Assembly (NCBI GenBank): GCA_028701435.1 | Contig: JAQVQT010000106.1 | Span: 1 to 6,510, forward strand | Direction of reading: 5' to 3' | Source of the DNA: Smithellaceae bacterium | Lineage (GTDB): Bacteria; Desulfobacterota; Syntrophia; Syntrophales; Smithellaceae | Length of the DNA stretch: 6,510 bases | Shown here: in pieces, positions 1 through 5,856 of the stretch | Layout of the letters: every line of letters starts with the position of its first letter | How positions within the stretch are numbered: the first letter of the stretch is position 1 | The notes under the pieces: generated by a model | Seen by the model: the letters and a program-made list of their open reading frames with translations, nothing else | Databases searched by the model: none | What the model was told of the DNA's origin: nothing | Position numbers and translations under genes: made by a program

Positions 1-422
1 ATCACGCGATGGCAGGGAATCACAAGCGGAAAAGGATTGTTCGCCATCACGGAACCCGCCGCCCGGGCCGCGCGCGGAAATCCGGCCCCGGCCGCCAGAC
101 CGGAATACGTGCACACTTTCCCGCGGGGAATGCGATGGGTTTGCCGTAACACCCGCACCGAGAATTCCGTCAACCCGGATAAATTCAGCAAAGACAAATC
201 CACACGGCGTTCTTTTCCAAGATACAAATCTGCGATCAGACGATCCAGGCCGCCGGATATTTTGCGCGGCCTTTTCTCGACGGCGGGAAAATCCCGAAGG
301 ATTCTTTGGATCATCTTTTCCCTGCCCGGAAGATAAATACGTTCCACTTGTATTTTTCCCCGGGCATCTTCCCAAACCAATCCGATTTCTTCATTTGCGG
401 CCTTGATGATTTGGTAAAACAT
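1..422 (-). CDS. ogt: Methylated-DNA--protein-cysteine methyltransferase (O6-alkylguanine-DNA alkyltransferase), 3' end cut by window edge
   Basis: Reading the minus strand from the ATG at 422-420 gives 140 residues with no stop before the window edge. The protein reverses O6-alkylguanine in DNA by moving the alkyl group irreversibly to its own cysteine. The active-site motif PCHRV is visible at residues 136-140, with nucleophile Cys137. Before it lie the family's helix-turn-helix elements: IPRGKVCTYSGLA (98-110, with the conserved Tyr106), RAARAAG (117-123, with the DNA-intercalating Arg region) and the Asn-Pro hinge (129-130). Residues 1-80 form a less conserved N-terminal domain. Roughly 20-30 residues are probably missing beyond the edge, judging by family length. 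GAGG (429-432) sits 6 bases before the ATG and supports this start. It is the last gene of the operon seen here, 70 bases after mntP. Because the Cys is present, this is a true methyltransferase and not a Cys-less alkyltransferase-like (ATL) protein. The exact subtype (Ogt versus Ada C-terminal type) is uncertain, so the symbol is generic. Confidence 0.93.
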   Translation of the reverse strand, partial: MFYQIIKAANEEIGLVWEDARGKIQVERIYLPGREKMIQRILRDFPAVEKRPRKISGGLDRLIADLYLGKERRVDLSLLNLSGLTEFSVRVLRQTHRIPRGKVCTYSGLAAGAGFPRAARAAGSVMANNPFPLVIPCHRV

Positions 423-429
423 TATAAAC

Positions 430-464
430 CTCGTCACTCGTCGCTCGTCGCTCGTTGCTCGTCG
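430..464. repeat. Five-unit 7-bp tandem repeat (CTCGTCG / CGACGAG) before the alkyltransferase gene
   Basis: Five consecutive heptamers fill this stretch on the plus strand: CTCGTCA, CTCGTCG, CTCGTCG, CTCGTTG, CTCGTCG. Units 1 and 4 differ from the consensus by one base. In the sense of the flanking minus-strand genes the unit is CGACGAG. The last unit plus one more base forms the GAGG that serves as the Shine-Dalgarno sequence of the alkyltransferase gene. The block is non-coding and lies entirely in the 70-base gap after mntP. It resembles the short tandemly repeated heptanucleotide class known from cyanobacteria and other bacteria; any function is unknown. Confidence 0.9.
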
Positions 465-492
465 CCGACCTATCAACCATAGCCTCTTGTCT

Positions 493-1050
493 TCATCCTA
501 TATGTTCGATCAATATCTTCACACCAATGCCGATCAGGACCAGGCCGCCCAGAATTTCCACTTTTTTGCCAAGAAGCTTCGCCAGCGTTTTCCCGAAAAT
601 CATGCCGGCGGCGGTCATCAGGAAGCAGACCACGCCGATCACCGCCGCGGGAAACCAGATGGGGATGTTCAAAAGCGAGAAGCTGAATCCGACCGCAAGC
701 GCGTCAATGCTGGTCGCCAGCGAAAGCAGAAGAAGGGGCCAACCCATGGTCTGGTCCGGCTTTTCGGTATCTGCCTCTTTTTCCAGGCCTTCCCAGATCA
801 TTTTTCCGCCGATCGCCGCCAGCAGACCGAAGGCAACCCAGTGATCGTATCTCGCTATTCTTTCCACCACGGTCGAACCGGCCAGCCATCCGGCAAGCGG
901 CATGAAGAACTGAAAAAGGCCGAAAGCGAAGGAAAGCCGCAGCACCGGAGCCCAGGTTTTCCGTTGACTGGCCGCACCGATGGCGATGGCCACGGAAAAC
1001 GCGTCAAGTCCCAGGCCAACCGCGAGAAGAAAAATCGTAATCAAACTCAT
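493..1050 (-). CDS. mntP: Putative manganese efflux pump MntP
   Basis: This 185-residue inner-membrane protein belongs to the MntP (YebN, DUF204) family, which exports Mn(II) and protects against manganese overload. Its length is close to E. coli MntP (about 188). The family's internal duplication shows as two related signatures: GLGLDAFSVA (12-21, Asp16) and SLATSIDALAVG (110-121, Asp116). Both acidic residues sit in membrane helices and match the family's key aspartates. Six hydrophobic segments can be traced at about 3-25, 36-58, 69-86, 104-124, 130-152 and 166-181, with a charged loop around 88-101. The C-terminal stretch KKVEILGGLVLIGIGVKIL is nearly identical to the E. coli end. It starts 27 bases after the uvrC stop, so it is probably co-transcribed with uvrC. 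That leaves no room for the yybP-ykoY manganese riboswitch that often precedes mntP. The Shine-Dalgarno is weak and distant (GGAG, about 13 bases upstream), which suggests translation may depend partly on uvrC. Confidence 0.95.
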   Translation of the reverse strand: MSLITIFLLAVGLGLDAFSVAIAIGAASQRKTWAPVLRLSFAFGLFQFFMPLAGWLAGSTVVERIARYDHWVAFGLLAAIGGKMIWEGLEKEADTEKPDQTMGWPLLLLSLATSIDALAVGFSFSLLNIPIWFPAAVIGVVCFLMTAAGMIFGKTLAKLLGKKVEILGGLVLIGIGVKILIEHIG

Positions 1051-1077
1051 ATCGCACCGAACTCTCCAGGACAGGCT

Positions 1078-2925
1078 TTAAGCCGTTGCCCGCGAAGACA
1101 ACGCCTTGTAAATGGTTTCGGCCAGGTCTTTGCCGATGCCCGGCACCGCCTGCAGCTCCTCGGGTGAACAGCTTCTTATCCGCTCCAGCGACCCGAGATG
1201 CCGGAGCAAAAGGCTTTTGCGCCGGCTGCCCAGGCGGGGAATGTCGTCCAGCGCGGAGCGGAAGTCATTTTTTTGTTTTAATTTCCGGTGATAGCTCACG
1301 GCAAAGCGGTGCGCTTCGTCCCGCAGCCGTTGCAAAAGGGACAGAGCGGCGGGTGACGACGAAAGATACATTGCGTCCTTGCGCCGGGGCAAATAGACGC
1401 GATCCTCCGATTTTGCCGGCTTTCCCTGCAACCTTCTTTTGGCCGCCAGAAAGGATCTTTCCTCCTTGGCCAAACCGATGACGTCCAGTTTGATCTTCAA
1501 GTCGCTCAAAACGGCAAGAGCAACGTTGAGCTGCCCCTTGCCGCCGTCAACCACCAGCAGGTCTGGCATCGGGTCCCGACCCCGGAAACGGCGCGTCAGA
1601 ACCTCGCGCATCATTCCGTAATCGTCCGGTTCGTCCAGAATACGGACGCGAAAGCGCCGGTAGCCCGATTTGTCCGGCTCCCCGTCCTGAAACACCACCA
1701 TCGACCCCACGGCGTTTTTCCCGCCCAGGTTGGAGATGTCGAAACATTCGATCCGGCGCGGCAGGCCGGTAAGCGAAAACTTTTCCTGCAGGAATTGCAA
1801 AACGGCTGTTTTCTGCTCGTCCTTTTTCCGGTCGGACGCCTGCAGCTCGCGGGCATTGGCGCATGCCATGACCACCAGCGCCTTTTTCGCGCCCCGCTGC
1901 GGCACGGTGATGCGCACGCTTCTTTGCTGTCTTTCGGCCAGCCATTCGAGCAAAACAGCTTCATCGGACAGGTTGAAGGGAAGAAGGATCTCTTCCGGCA
2001 GACCGGATTCGTCATAATACTGGCGCAGCGCCGATGAGAGAATTTCTTCCCGGTCTGCTTTTGTTTTCACCGGCGTAAAGGATTTGCTGCCCAGCAGCTT
2101 CCCGCCGCGCACAAACAAAATGCAGATCCGGTGCGTTTCGTAATCGGAATGAACGCCCAGCACATCCTGGTCCGCCGCCCCTCCCGCATCCACATGCTGC
2201 CTCTCCAGCGCGTGCTCCAGCGCGCCAATGCGGTCGCGCAGCCTCGCGGCTTCCTCGTAGCGCAAGCTCTGCGCCGCTTCATCCATCTGCTTTTTCAAAT
2301 CGGAAATCAATTCGCGGCGGCGACCCCGCAGAAAAGATACGGCGTTTTCCACCAGCGTCCGGTATGCCGCTTCATCAATCCGGTTTTTGCAGGGGGCCAG
2401 GCAACGGCCGATTTGAAATTCCAGGCAGGGTCTGGCCCGGAGTTGAAAATCCCGGTCCCGGCACGTGCGCAGAGGAAAGATGCGCTGGATGAAACGGAGC
2501 GTCTCCCTGGCGGCCAGCCCCGACGGGTAGGGACCGAAGTAAAGCGCCGCGTCATTTTGTCTTTTGCGCACCAGCCGAAGGCGCGGAAAAGCCTCCGAAG
2601 GATTCAGCGACAGATGGTAATAGGTTTTGTCATCCCGCAGGATGACATTGTAGCGCGGGCGATGCTTCTTAATGAGGTTGTTTTCCAGGATCAGCGCTTC
2701 TTTTTCCGTGTCCGTTGTAATGAATTCGATCGACTGAACGCGCGCCATCAAAAACGGCGCCATCGGTCTAGTGTCCCTGCCGGTCAAATAAGAACCGACG
2801 CGGCTTTTCAGATCGTTGGCCTTGCCCACATAGATGACTTTCCGGCGCGCATCGAGCATGATATAGACGCCGGGCGCACGCGGCGCGGAAGCCATCTTTT
2901 CTTTTACAGCGGCGTTCTCATCCAT
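1078..2925 (-). CDS. uvrC: Excinuclease ABC subunit C (UvrC)
   Basis: UvrC makes both incisions around bulky DNA lesions after UvrA/UvrB recognition, in the cytoplasm. The protein has 615 residues, full length for the family. Domains in order: an N-terminal GIY-YIG nuclease for the 3' cut (about 17-96; GVYIM, IYVGKA, Arg42, Glu81 in LENNLIKK); a four-cysteine segment Cys155, Cys167, Cys175, Cys179 with the spacing of the E. coli [4Fe-4S] ligands; a UVR motif that binds UvrB (about 205-240); the RNase H-like nuclease for the 5' cut (about 390-545), with Asp396 in CFDISN, Asp435 in DDYGMM, Asp460 in VVDGGKGQ and His539 in EAHRFA; and a C-terminal tandem helix-hairpin-helix DNA-binding region (about 559-610, ending in VPGIGKDLAETIYKAL). 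All expected catalytic residues are present, so it should be active. The start at 2925 is supported by AAGGA (2933-2937) 7 bases upstream; the alternative Met11 lacks such support. The gene follows the phosphodiesterase gene by 31 bases. Confidence 0.98.
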   Translation of the reverse strand: MDENAAVKEKMASAPRAPGVYIMLDARRKVIYVGKANDLKSRVGSYLTGRDTRPMAPFLMARVQSIEFITTDTEKEALILENNLIKKHRPRYNVILRDDKTYYHLSLNPSEAFPRLRLVRKRQNDAALYFGPYPSGLAARETLRFIQRIFPLRTCRDRDFQLRARPCLEFQIGRCLAPCKNRIDEAAYRTLVENAVSFLRGRRRELISDLKKQMDEAAQSLRYEEAARLRDRIGALEHALERQHVDAGGAADQDVLGVHSDYETHRICILFVRGGKLLGSKSFTPVKTKADREEILSSALRQYYDESGLPEEILLPFNLSDEAVLLEWLAERQQRSVRITVPQRGAKKALVVMACANARELQASDRKKDEQKTAVLQFLQEKFSLTGLPRRIECFDISNLGGKNAVGSMVVFQDGEPDKSGYRRFRVRILDEPDDYGMMREVLTRRFRGRDPMPDLLVVDGGKGQLNVALAVLSDLKIKLDVIGLAKEERSFLAAKRRLQGKPAKSEDRVYLPRRKDAMYLSSSPAALSLLQRLRDEAHRFAVSYHRKLKQKNDFRSALDDIPRLGSRRKSLLLRHLGSLERIRSCSPEELQAVPGIGKDLAETIYKALSSRATA

Positions 2926-2933
2926 TCCTGTTT

Positions 2934-2968
2934 CCTTACCTCTTACCCCTTACCCCTTACCCCTTATA
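2934..2968. repeat. Five-unit 7-bp tandem repeat (CCTTACC / GGTAAGG) between the phosphodiesterase gene and uvrC
   Basis: Five heptamers in a row on the plus strand: CCTTACC, TCTTACC, CCTTACC, CCTTACC, CCTTATA. The second has one mismatch and the last is degenerate at its final two bases. In the sense of the genes the unit is GGTAAGG. The block overlaps the end of the phosphodiesterase gene: it encodes the last three residues (Tyr-Lys-Gly) and the TAA stop. At its other end it supplies the AAGG of the uvrC ribosome binding site. It has the same unit length, copy number and total length as the block at 430-464, but an unrelated sequence. Confidence 0.9.
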
Positions 2969-3826
2969 TTCCTCCCACACGCTTCTCAGGACGTCGGGCC
3001 GGTTTGTGAAAATGCCGTCCACCCCCAGGTCCAGCAGCCGCCGCATATTCTTCTCGTCGTTTACCGTATAGATATGCACCGGAATGCCGCTGCGCTTCAG
3101 ATCCGCCAGCCATGTTCCGCTCAGTTCGCGACGCGAACAATTGAACGCGTCGGCGCCAAGGCATTCAACGATCTCCGAGGGCAGACGGGAGCCGTGCTGC
3201 TTTTTCTCGTAGAGCACGGCAACCGGCGCATCCTGGTCGATCTCTTTGAAATGCAAAATGGCGCGGGAATCAAAACTGGAATACACGACATGCTCCCGCA
3301 TGCCGATTTCATCGACCATTTTCAGGCACCGCTCCTCAATTCCTCCGGAAACGGAATCCGTCACCGCCTCCGTCTTCACCTCGATGTTGACGGCAATCCT
3401 GCCCTTGCACAGCGCCAGGACTTCCGCAAGAGACGGAATGCGCTCCCCCGCGAATATTTTATGAAACCAGGCGCCGGCGTCGAGCTGGCGCAGGCGGGCA
3501 AACGGGTAGTCGGCGACCCTTCCCCGGCCGTTCGTGCAGCGTGATATTTGTTCATCATGAAAGACGACCACTTCCCTGTCCGCCGTGAACTGGACATCCA
3601 GCTCCACCATATCGGCCTTCATATTTATTGCCGCCCGAAAGGCGGAAAGGGTGTTTTCCGGATAGCAGGCCGACGCCCCGCGATGGGCAATGACGGCAAA
3701 CGCGGCGCTTCCTTGCGCCACCCGGGATATTCGCTTGTTTCGCCGGTCTTCAGGATCGATCAAGGCATGATAGGGTATAACCATCGGCAGCACCGCTTCG
3801 CTTTTCAGTGTCCGGTTTTTTAACAC
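2957..3826 (-). CDS. Glycerophosphodiester phosphodiesterase (GDPD/UgpQ family)
   Basis: The product hydrolyses glycerophosphodiesters, the deacylation products of phospholipids, to sn-glycerol 3-phosphate and an alcohol in a metal-dependent reaction. A TIM-barrel GDPD domain fills about residues 44-285 of 289. Hallmarks seen: IAHRGASACYPENT (46-59, with His48, Arg49 and Glu57), MVELDVQ (73-79, with Glu75 and Asp77 as metal ligands), VVFHDE (87-92, catalytic His90), NIEVK (147-151) and the closing HIYTVND then GVDGIFTNRPD. No signal peptide or membrane helix is evident, so it is likely cytoplasmic like E. coli UgpQ. The longest start is GTG at 3826; an ATG at 3784 (residue 15) is possible, and neither has a clear Shine-Dalgarno sequence. 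Residues 1-42 precede the catalytic barrel and have no recognised role. The gene heads the operon, and its stop codon lies inside the heptamer repeat. Substrate preference cannot be read from sequence. Confidence 0.94.
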   Translation of the reverse strand: MLKNRTLKSEAVLPMVIPYHALIDPEDRRNKRISRVAQGSAAFAVIAHRGASACYPENTLSAFRAAINMKADMVELDVQFTADREVVVFHDEQISRCTNGRGRVADYPFARLRQLDAGAWFHKIFAGERIPSLAEVLALCKGRIAVNIEVKTEAVTDSVSGGIEERCLKMVDEIGMREHVVYSSFDSRAILHFKEIDQDAPVAVLYEKKQHGSRLPSEIVECLGADAFNCSRRELSGTWLADLKRSGIPVHIYTVNDEKNMRRLLDLGVDGIFTNRPDVLRSVWEEYKG

Positions 3827-3850
3827 ATTTGCCGGCAGAGTTCTTCAACT

Positions 3851-3880
3851 ATTTTATCGTTTACAAAAGCAGGGGAACAA
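3851..3880 (-). promoter_or_regulatory. Candidate sigma-70-type promoter for the phosphodiesterase-uvrC-mntP-ogt operon
   Basis: On the minus strand, TTGTTC (3880-3875) and TAAAAT (3856-3851) are separated by 18 bases. Transcription would start near 3844, giving a leader of under 20 bases before the GTG at 3826. The match is by eye and imperfect at the -35 box; it is the best one noticed in the 111-base divergent gap. Confidence 0.3.
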
Positions 3881-3926
3881 GGTACTTCTATCATCGGAAT
3901 CCATTGGTTTTTATTTTTGACGAAAC

Positions 3927-3932
3927 GGGAGG
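3927..3932 (+). promoter_or_regulatory. Ribosome binding site that fixes the start of the flavoprotein gene
   Basis: GGGAGG lies 5 bases before the ATG at 3938. The longer frame that opens with TTG at 3917 contains this site inside its coding region, so the ATG at 3938 is the better start. Confidence 0.8.
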
Positions 3933-3937
3933 ATAAC

Positions 3938-4513
3938 ATGAAAGTACTTGGCATCATGGGAAGTCCGCGCGTCGGAGGAAACAGCGATGTTCTCCTGAGC
4001 CGGGCCCTGGCAGGCGCCCGGGAAGCCGGCGCCGTTGTGCAGAAAATTATTCTGGACCGGAAACACATTGCCGGATGCAGGGACTGCAAAAAATGCAACA
4101 AAACCGGAATCTGCGTCCTTGCAGACGACATGGCCGAAATTCAGGAGCTGATTCTCGAGGCCCATGCCGTCATCCACAGCGTCCCCGTTTATTTCTGGTC
4201 GATGAGCTCGCAGATGAAAGCCTATCTGGACCGTTGGTGCGTTTTTTTTGACGCCCAGTGGAGATGGCAAAAAGCTTACTACCCCAAAATGCGGGGCAAG
4301 CGAATCGGCCTTCTCACCGTTTGCGGGGATCCGGATCCGCACACGGCAGATCCCATTGTTCACAGTTTCCGAATGACCGCGGAAATGACCAAAATGCACT
4401 GGCTGGGTTCCGTCATGGGCTCCGCTTCCGATAAGGGGGAGATCAAAGGCAATGAGGCCGCTCTGCAGGAGGCGTTTGACCTGGGGAAAAAAGCCGCTGC
4501 AACGGCGTCATGA
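3938..4513 (+). CDS. NAD(P)H-dependent FMN reductase / iron-sulfur-flavoprotein-like protein
   Basis: This 191-residue protein has the flavodoxin-like fold of the NADPH-dependent FMN reductase family and probably moves electrons in the cytoplasm. The FMN-phosphate loop is MGSPRVGGNSDVLL (7-20), right after the first beta strand. A compact cysteine motif follows: Cys47, Cys50, Cys53 and Cys59 in GCRDCKKCNKTGICV, spacing C-x2-C-x2-C-x5-C. It continues into ADDM, as in archaeal and anaerobe iron-sulfur flavoproteins (Isf), where these cysteines hold a [4Fe-4S] cluster. The segment SVPVYFWSMSSQMKAYLDR (81-99) matches the family's second flavin-contact and dimer region, and residues 121-130 (KRIGLLTVCG) form a later core strand. 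The gene stands alone on the plus strand, divergent from the phosphodiesterase and convergent with the patatin gene, so no partner is visible. The Isf assignment rests on the cysteine spacing; a cluster-free, Cys-rich reductase is the alternative. The physiological electron donor and acceptor are unknown. Confidence 0.9.
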   Translation: MKVLGIMGSPRVGGNSDVLLSRALAGAREAGAVVQKIILDRKHIAGCRDCKKCNKTGICVLADDMAEIQELILEAHAVIHSVPVYFWSMSSQMKAYLDRWCVFFDAQWRWQKAYYPKMRGKRIGLLTVCGDPDPHTADPIVHSFRMTAEMTKMHWLGSVMGSASDKGEIKGNEAALQEAFDLGKKAAATAS

Positions 4514-4565
4514 TTTTTTAAATCCGGAGGGTTGCGCGCCGGCCGCGAAGAGCTTCCACGGCGAA

Positions 4566-5615
4566 TCAGAAGAATTTGGCCACCAGATCGGTGGACGATT
4601 GACGCCCGATCTTGTCGAAATGATTCTTGAGGAATTCCCCGGCCTTTTCCCGGCCGATATCAAACAGATATTGCAGAAACTCCATATCCAGATTCATTTT
4701 GCTCGACGCGGTCAGTTTCGCCATGACTTCCTCGGCGTCGATGGTGTGAATGAACGTGTGCTTGTGCTTGGACGCATCCAGCTCGCCCTTTTCGATTAAC
4801 GACGTAATAAAATAAATGGCCCGCATTTCCCGCATCAGACTGGAGTTGAAGCTGAGCGTGTTGATCCGGTCGAAGATCTCGTTGGTGGTGCGGGGAACCT
4901 CGGGAATGTTGATCGGGTTGATCTGGACGATCAAAACGTCGCGGCAGTCCGTATCGTAAATCACGGGAAAAATCGGCGGATTCCCCATATAGCCGCCGTC
5001 CCAGTAATACTGGCCGTCGATTTCAGGCGCCTGGGTCAGGTAAGGCAGACAGGCGGAGGCCAGAATCATGTCCGGCGTGATTTCGTGATTTCCAAAAACC
5101 TTCAGGCGGCCGGTCAGCACATTGGTGGCGCAGATGAACAGCCGGATTTTGCGCGACTTCTGCAGCACGGAAAAATCGATCAGATCTTCGAGCATTTCCT
5201 TGAGCGCGTTCTTGTTGTTGGGGTTCCACTGGTAGGGGGAAAACATGCGCGAAAGAATGTCGAACATCTGCCAGTACGGAGAAAATTCAATCGACCCTTT
5301 GCTGCCCAGGAGTTTGTCAAAGACGGTAGGCTGAAACGGAGAGCACTGGCTGTTTTTCGAATTCGTCATCCAGAAATGATTGAGCAGCTCCTGCGCTTTT
5401 TTGCGGCCGCCCGCAGCCAGGCCATAGGCCAGAATGGTCGCGTTTACGGCGCCTGCGCTTGTTCCGACAATCCCTTCAATATCCAGGTGCTCTTCCTCCA
5501 GCAATCGGTCCAAAACCCCCCAGGTAAAGGCGCCGTGGGCGCCGCCGCCCTGCAGGGCTAAATTCAGTTTTTTCTTTTTGGGATGAACCGGCAAGTTCGC
5601 TGGCGATTTCTTCAT
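4566..5615 (-). CDS. Patatin-like phospholipase family protein
   Basis: This 349-residue protein is a patatin-type serine acyl hydrolase, expected to cleave acyl esters such as phospholipids through a Ser-Asp dyad. The oxyanion-hole loop GGGAHG is at residues 23-28, the nucleophile elbow GTSAG at 51-55 (Ser53) and the catalytic Asp motif DGG at 206-208 (Asp206, in YYWDGGYMGNPP). The domain spans about 17-220. After it, about 225-345 is a C-terminal region with VLIVQINP and FDRINTLSFNSSLMREMRA, a signature I associate with one bacterial subgroup of patatin-like proteins. No signal peptide is seen; the N terminus is lysine-rich and leads straight into the first strand. The ATG at 5615 follows AGGGGT (5624-5629) with an 8-base spacer, which supports this start. 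It appears to be a single-gene unit with its own 241-base upstream region. Whether it acts on membrane lipid, storage polymer or other ester is not shown; effector-type toxicity is unlikely without a secretion signal. Confidence 0.93.
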   Translation of the reverse strand: MKKSPANLPVHPKKKKLNLALQGGGAHGAFTWGVLDRLLEEEHLDIEGIVGTSAGAVNATILAYGLAAGGRKKAQELLNHFWMTNSKNSQCSPFQPTVFDKLLGSKGSIEFSPYWQMFDILSRMFSPYQWNPNNKNALKEMLEDLIDFSVLQKSRKIRLFICATNVLTGRLKVFGNHEITPDMILASACLPYLTQAPEIDGQYYWDGGYMGNPPIFPVIYDTDCRDVLIVQINPINIPEVPRTTNEIFDRINTLSFNSSLMREMRAIYFITSLIEKGELDASKHKHTFIHTIDAEEVMAKLTASSKMNLDMEFLQYLFDIGREKAGEFLKNHFDKIGRQSSTDLVAKFF

Positions 5616-5702
5616 ACAATTTTACCCCTAATCCATGATCTTAAGGAAAAGACATTCAAGCATTTTTAAGGGCCTTACAACTTCAGCATCCGCTTCCGTT
5701 GA

Positions 5703-5744
5703 CCAAAATGACATAAAAGTTGATATCTGTATAACACATTTTGG
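5703..5744. promoter_or_regulatory. 8-bp perfect inverted repeat around a promoter-like box upstream of the patatin gene
   Basis: CCAAAATG (5703-5710) and CATTTTGG (5737-5744) are perfect inverted copies separated by 26 bases. The candidate -10 box of the patatin promoter lies between them, so they could be operator half-sites. AT-rich composition makes a chance match of this size possible. Confidence 0.3.
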
Positions 5745-5755
5745 AATAAGATCAA
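5728..5755 (-). promoter_or_regulatory. Candidate promoter of the patatin-like gene
   Basis: On the minus strand TTGATC (5755-5750) and TATACA (5733-5728) are separated by 16 bases. Transcription would begin near 5720 and leave a leader of about 105 bases. It sits in the AT-rich 241-base gap (5616-5856), in which I see no gene, RNA or repeat other than the inverted repeat above. Confidence 0.3.
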
Positions 5756-5856
5756 TGATTATTGCGACTTAAATTATTATGACACGCCATCCGCCACGCG
5801 TTTGGTATTTCAATATTCCGTTTGGGAGTCTTGTTGATTTGCGATTGTCCGGCCTC

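Noticed and set aside
430..464. CRISPR array
   Set aside because: The 7-base units are directly adjacent with no spacers and no cas genes are present; this is a simple tandem repeat.
487..1167. Plus-strand 226-residue open frame
   Set aside because: It lies antisense over mntP and the end of uvrC, is rich in Arg, Gln and His as expected of a GC-rich shadow frame, and has no domain or ribosome binding site.
2131..3009. Plus-strand 292-residue open frame antisense to uvrC
   Set aside because: Its protein has no recognisable domain, and its end reads through the heptamer repeat. uvrC on the other strand has every expected motif.
3860..3894. Plus-strand promoter TTTACA ... TATCAT for the flavoprotein gene
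   Set aside because: The 23-base spacing is too long for a sigma-70 promoter, and no better -35 box fits.
3917..3937. Longer start (TTG) for the flavoprotein gene
   Set aside because: The seven extra residues are encoded by the ribosome binding site region itself; GGGAGG at 3927-3932 points to the ATG at 3938.
4487..4519. Possible terminator after the flavoprotein gene (A-run, GCCG/CGGC, T-run)
   Set aside because: The GC stem is only 4 bp, and 7 unpaired bases separate it from the T-run, so it is too weak to call.
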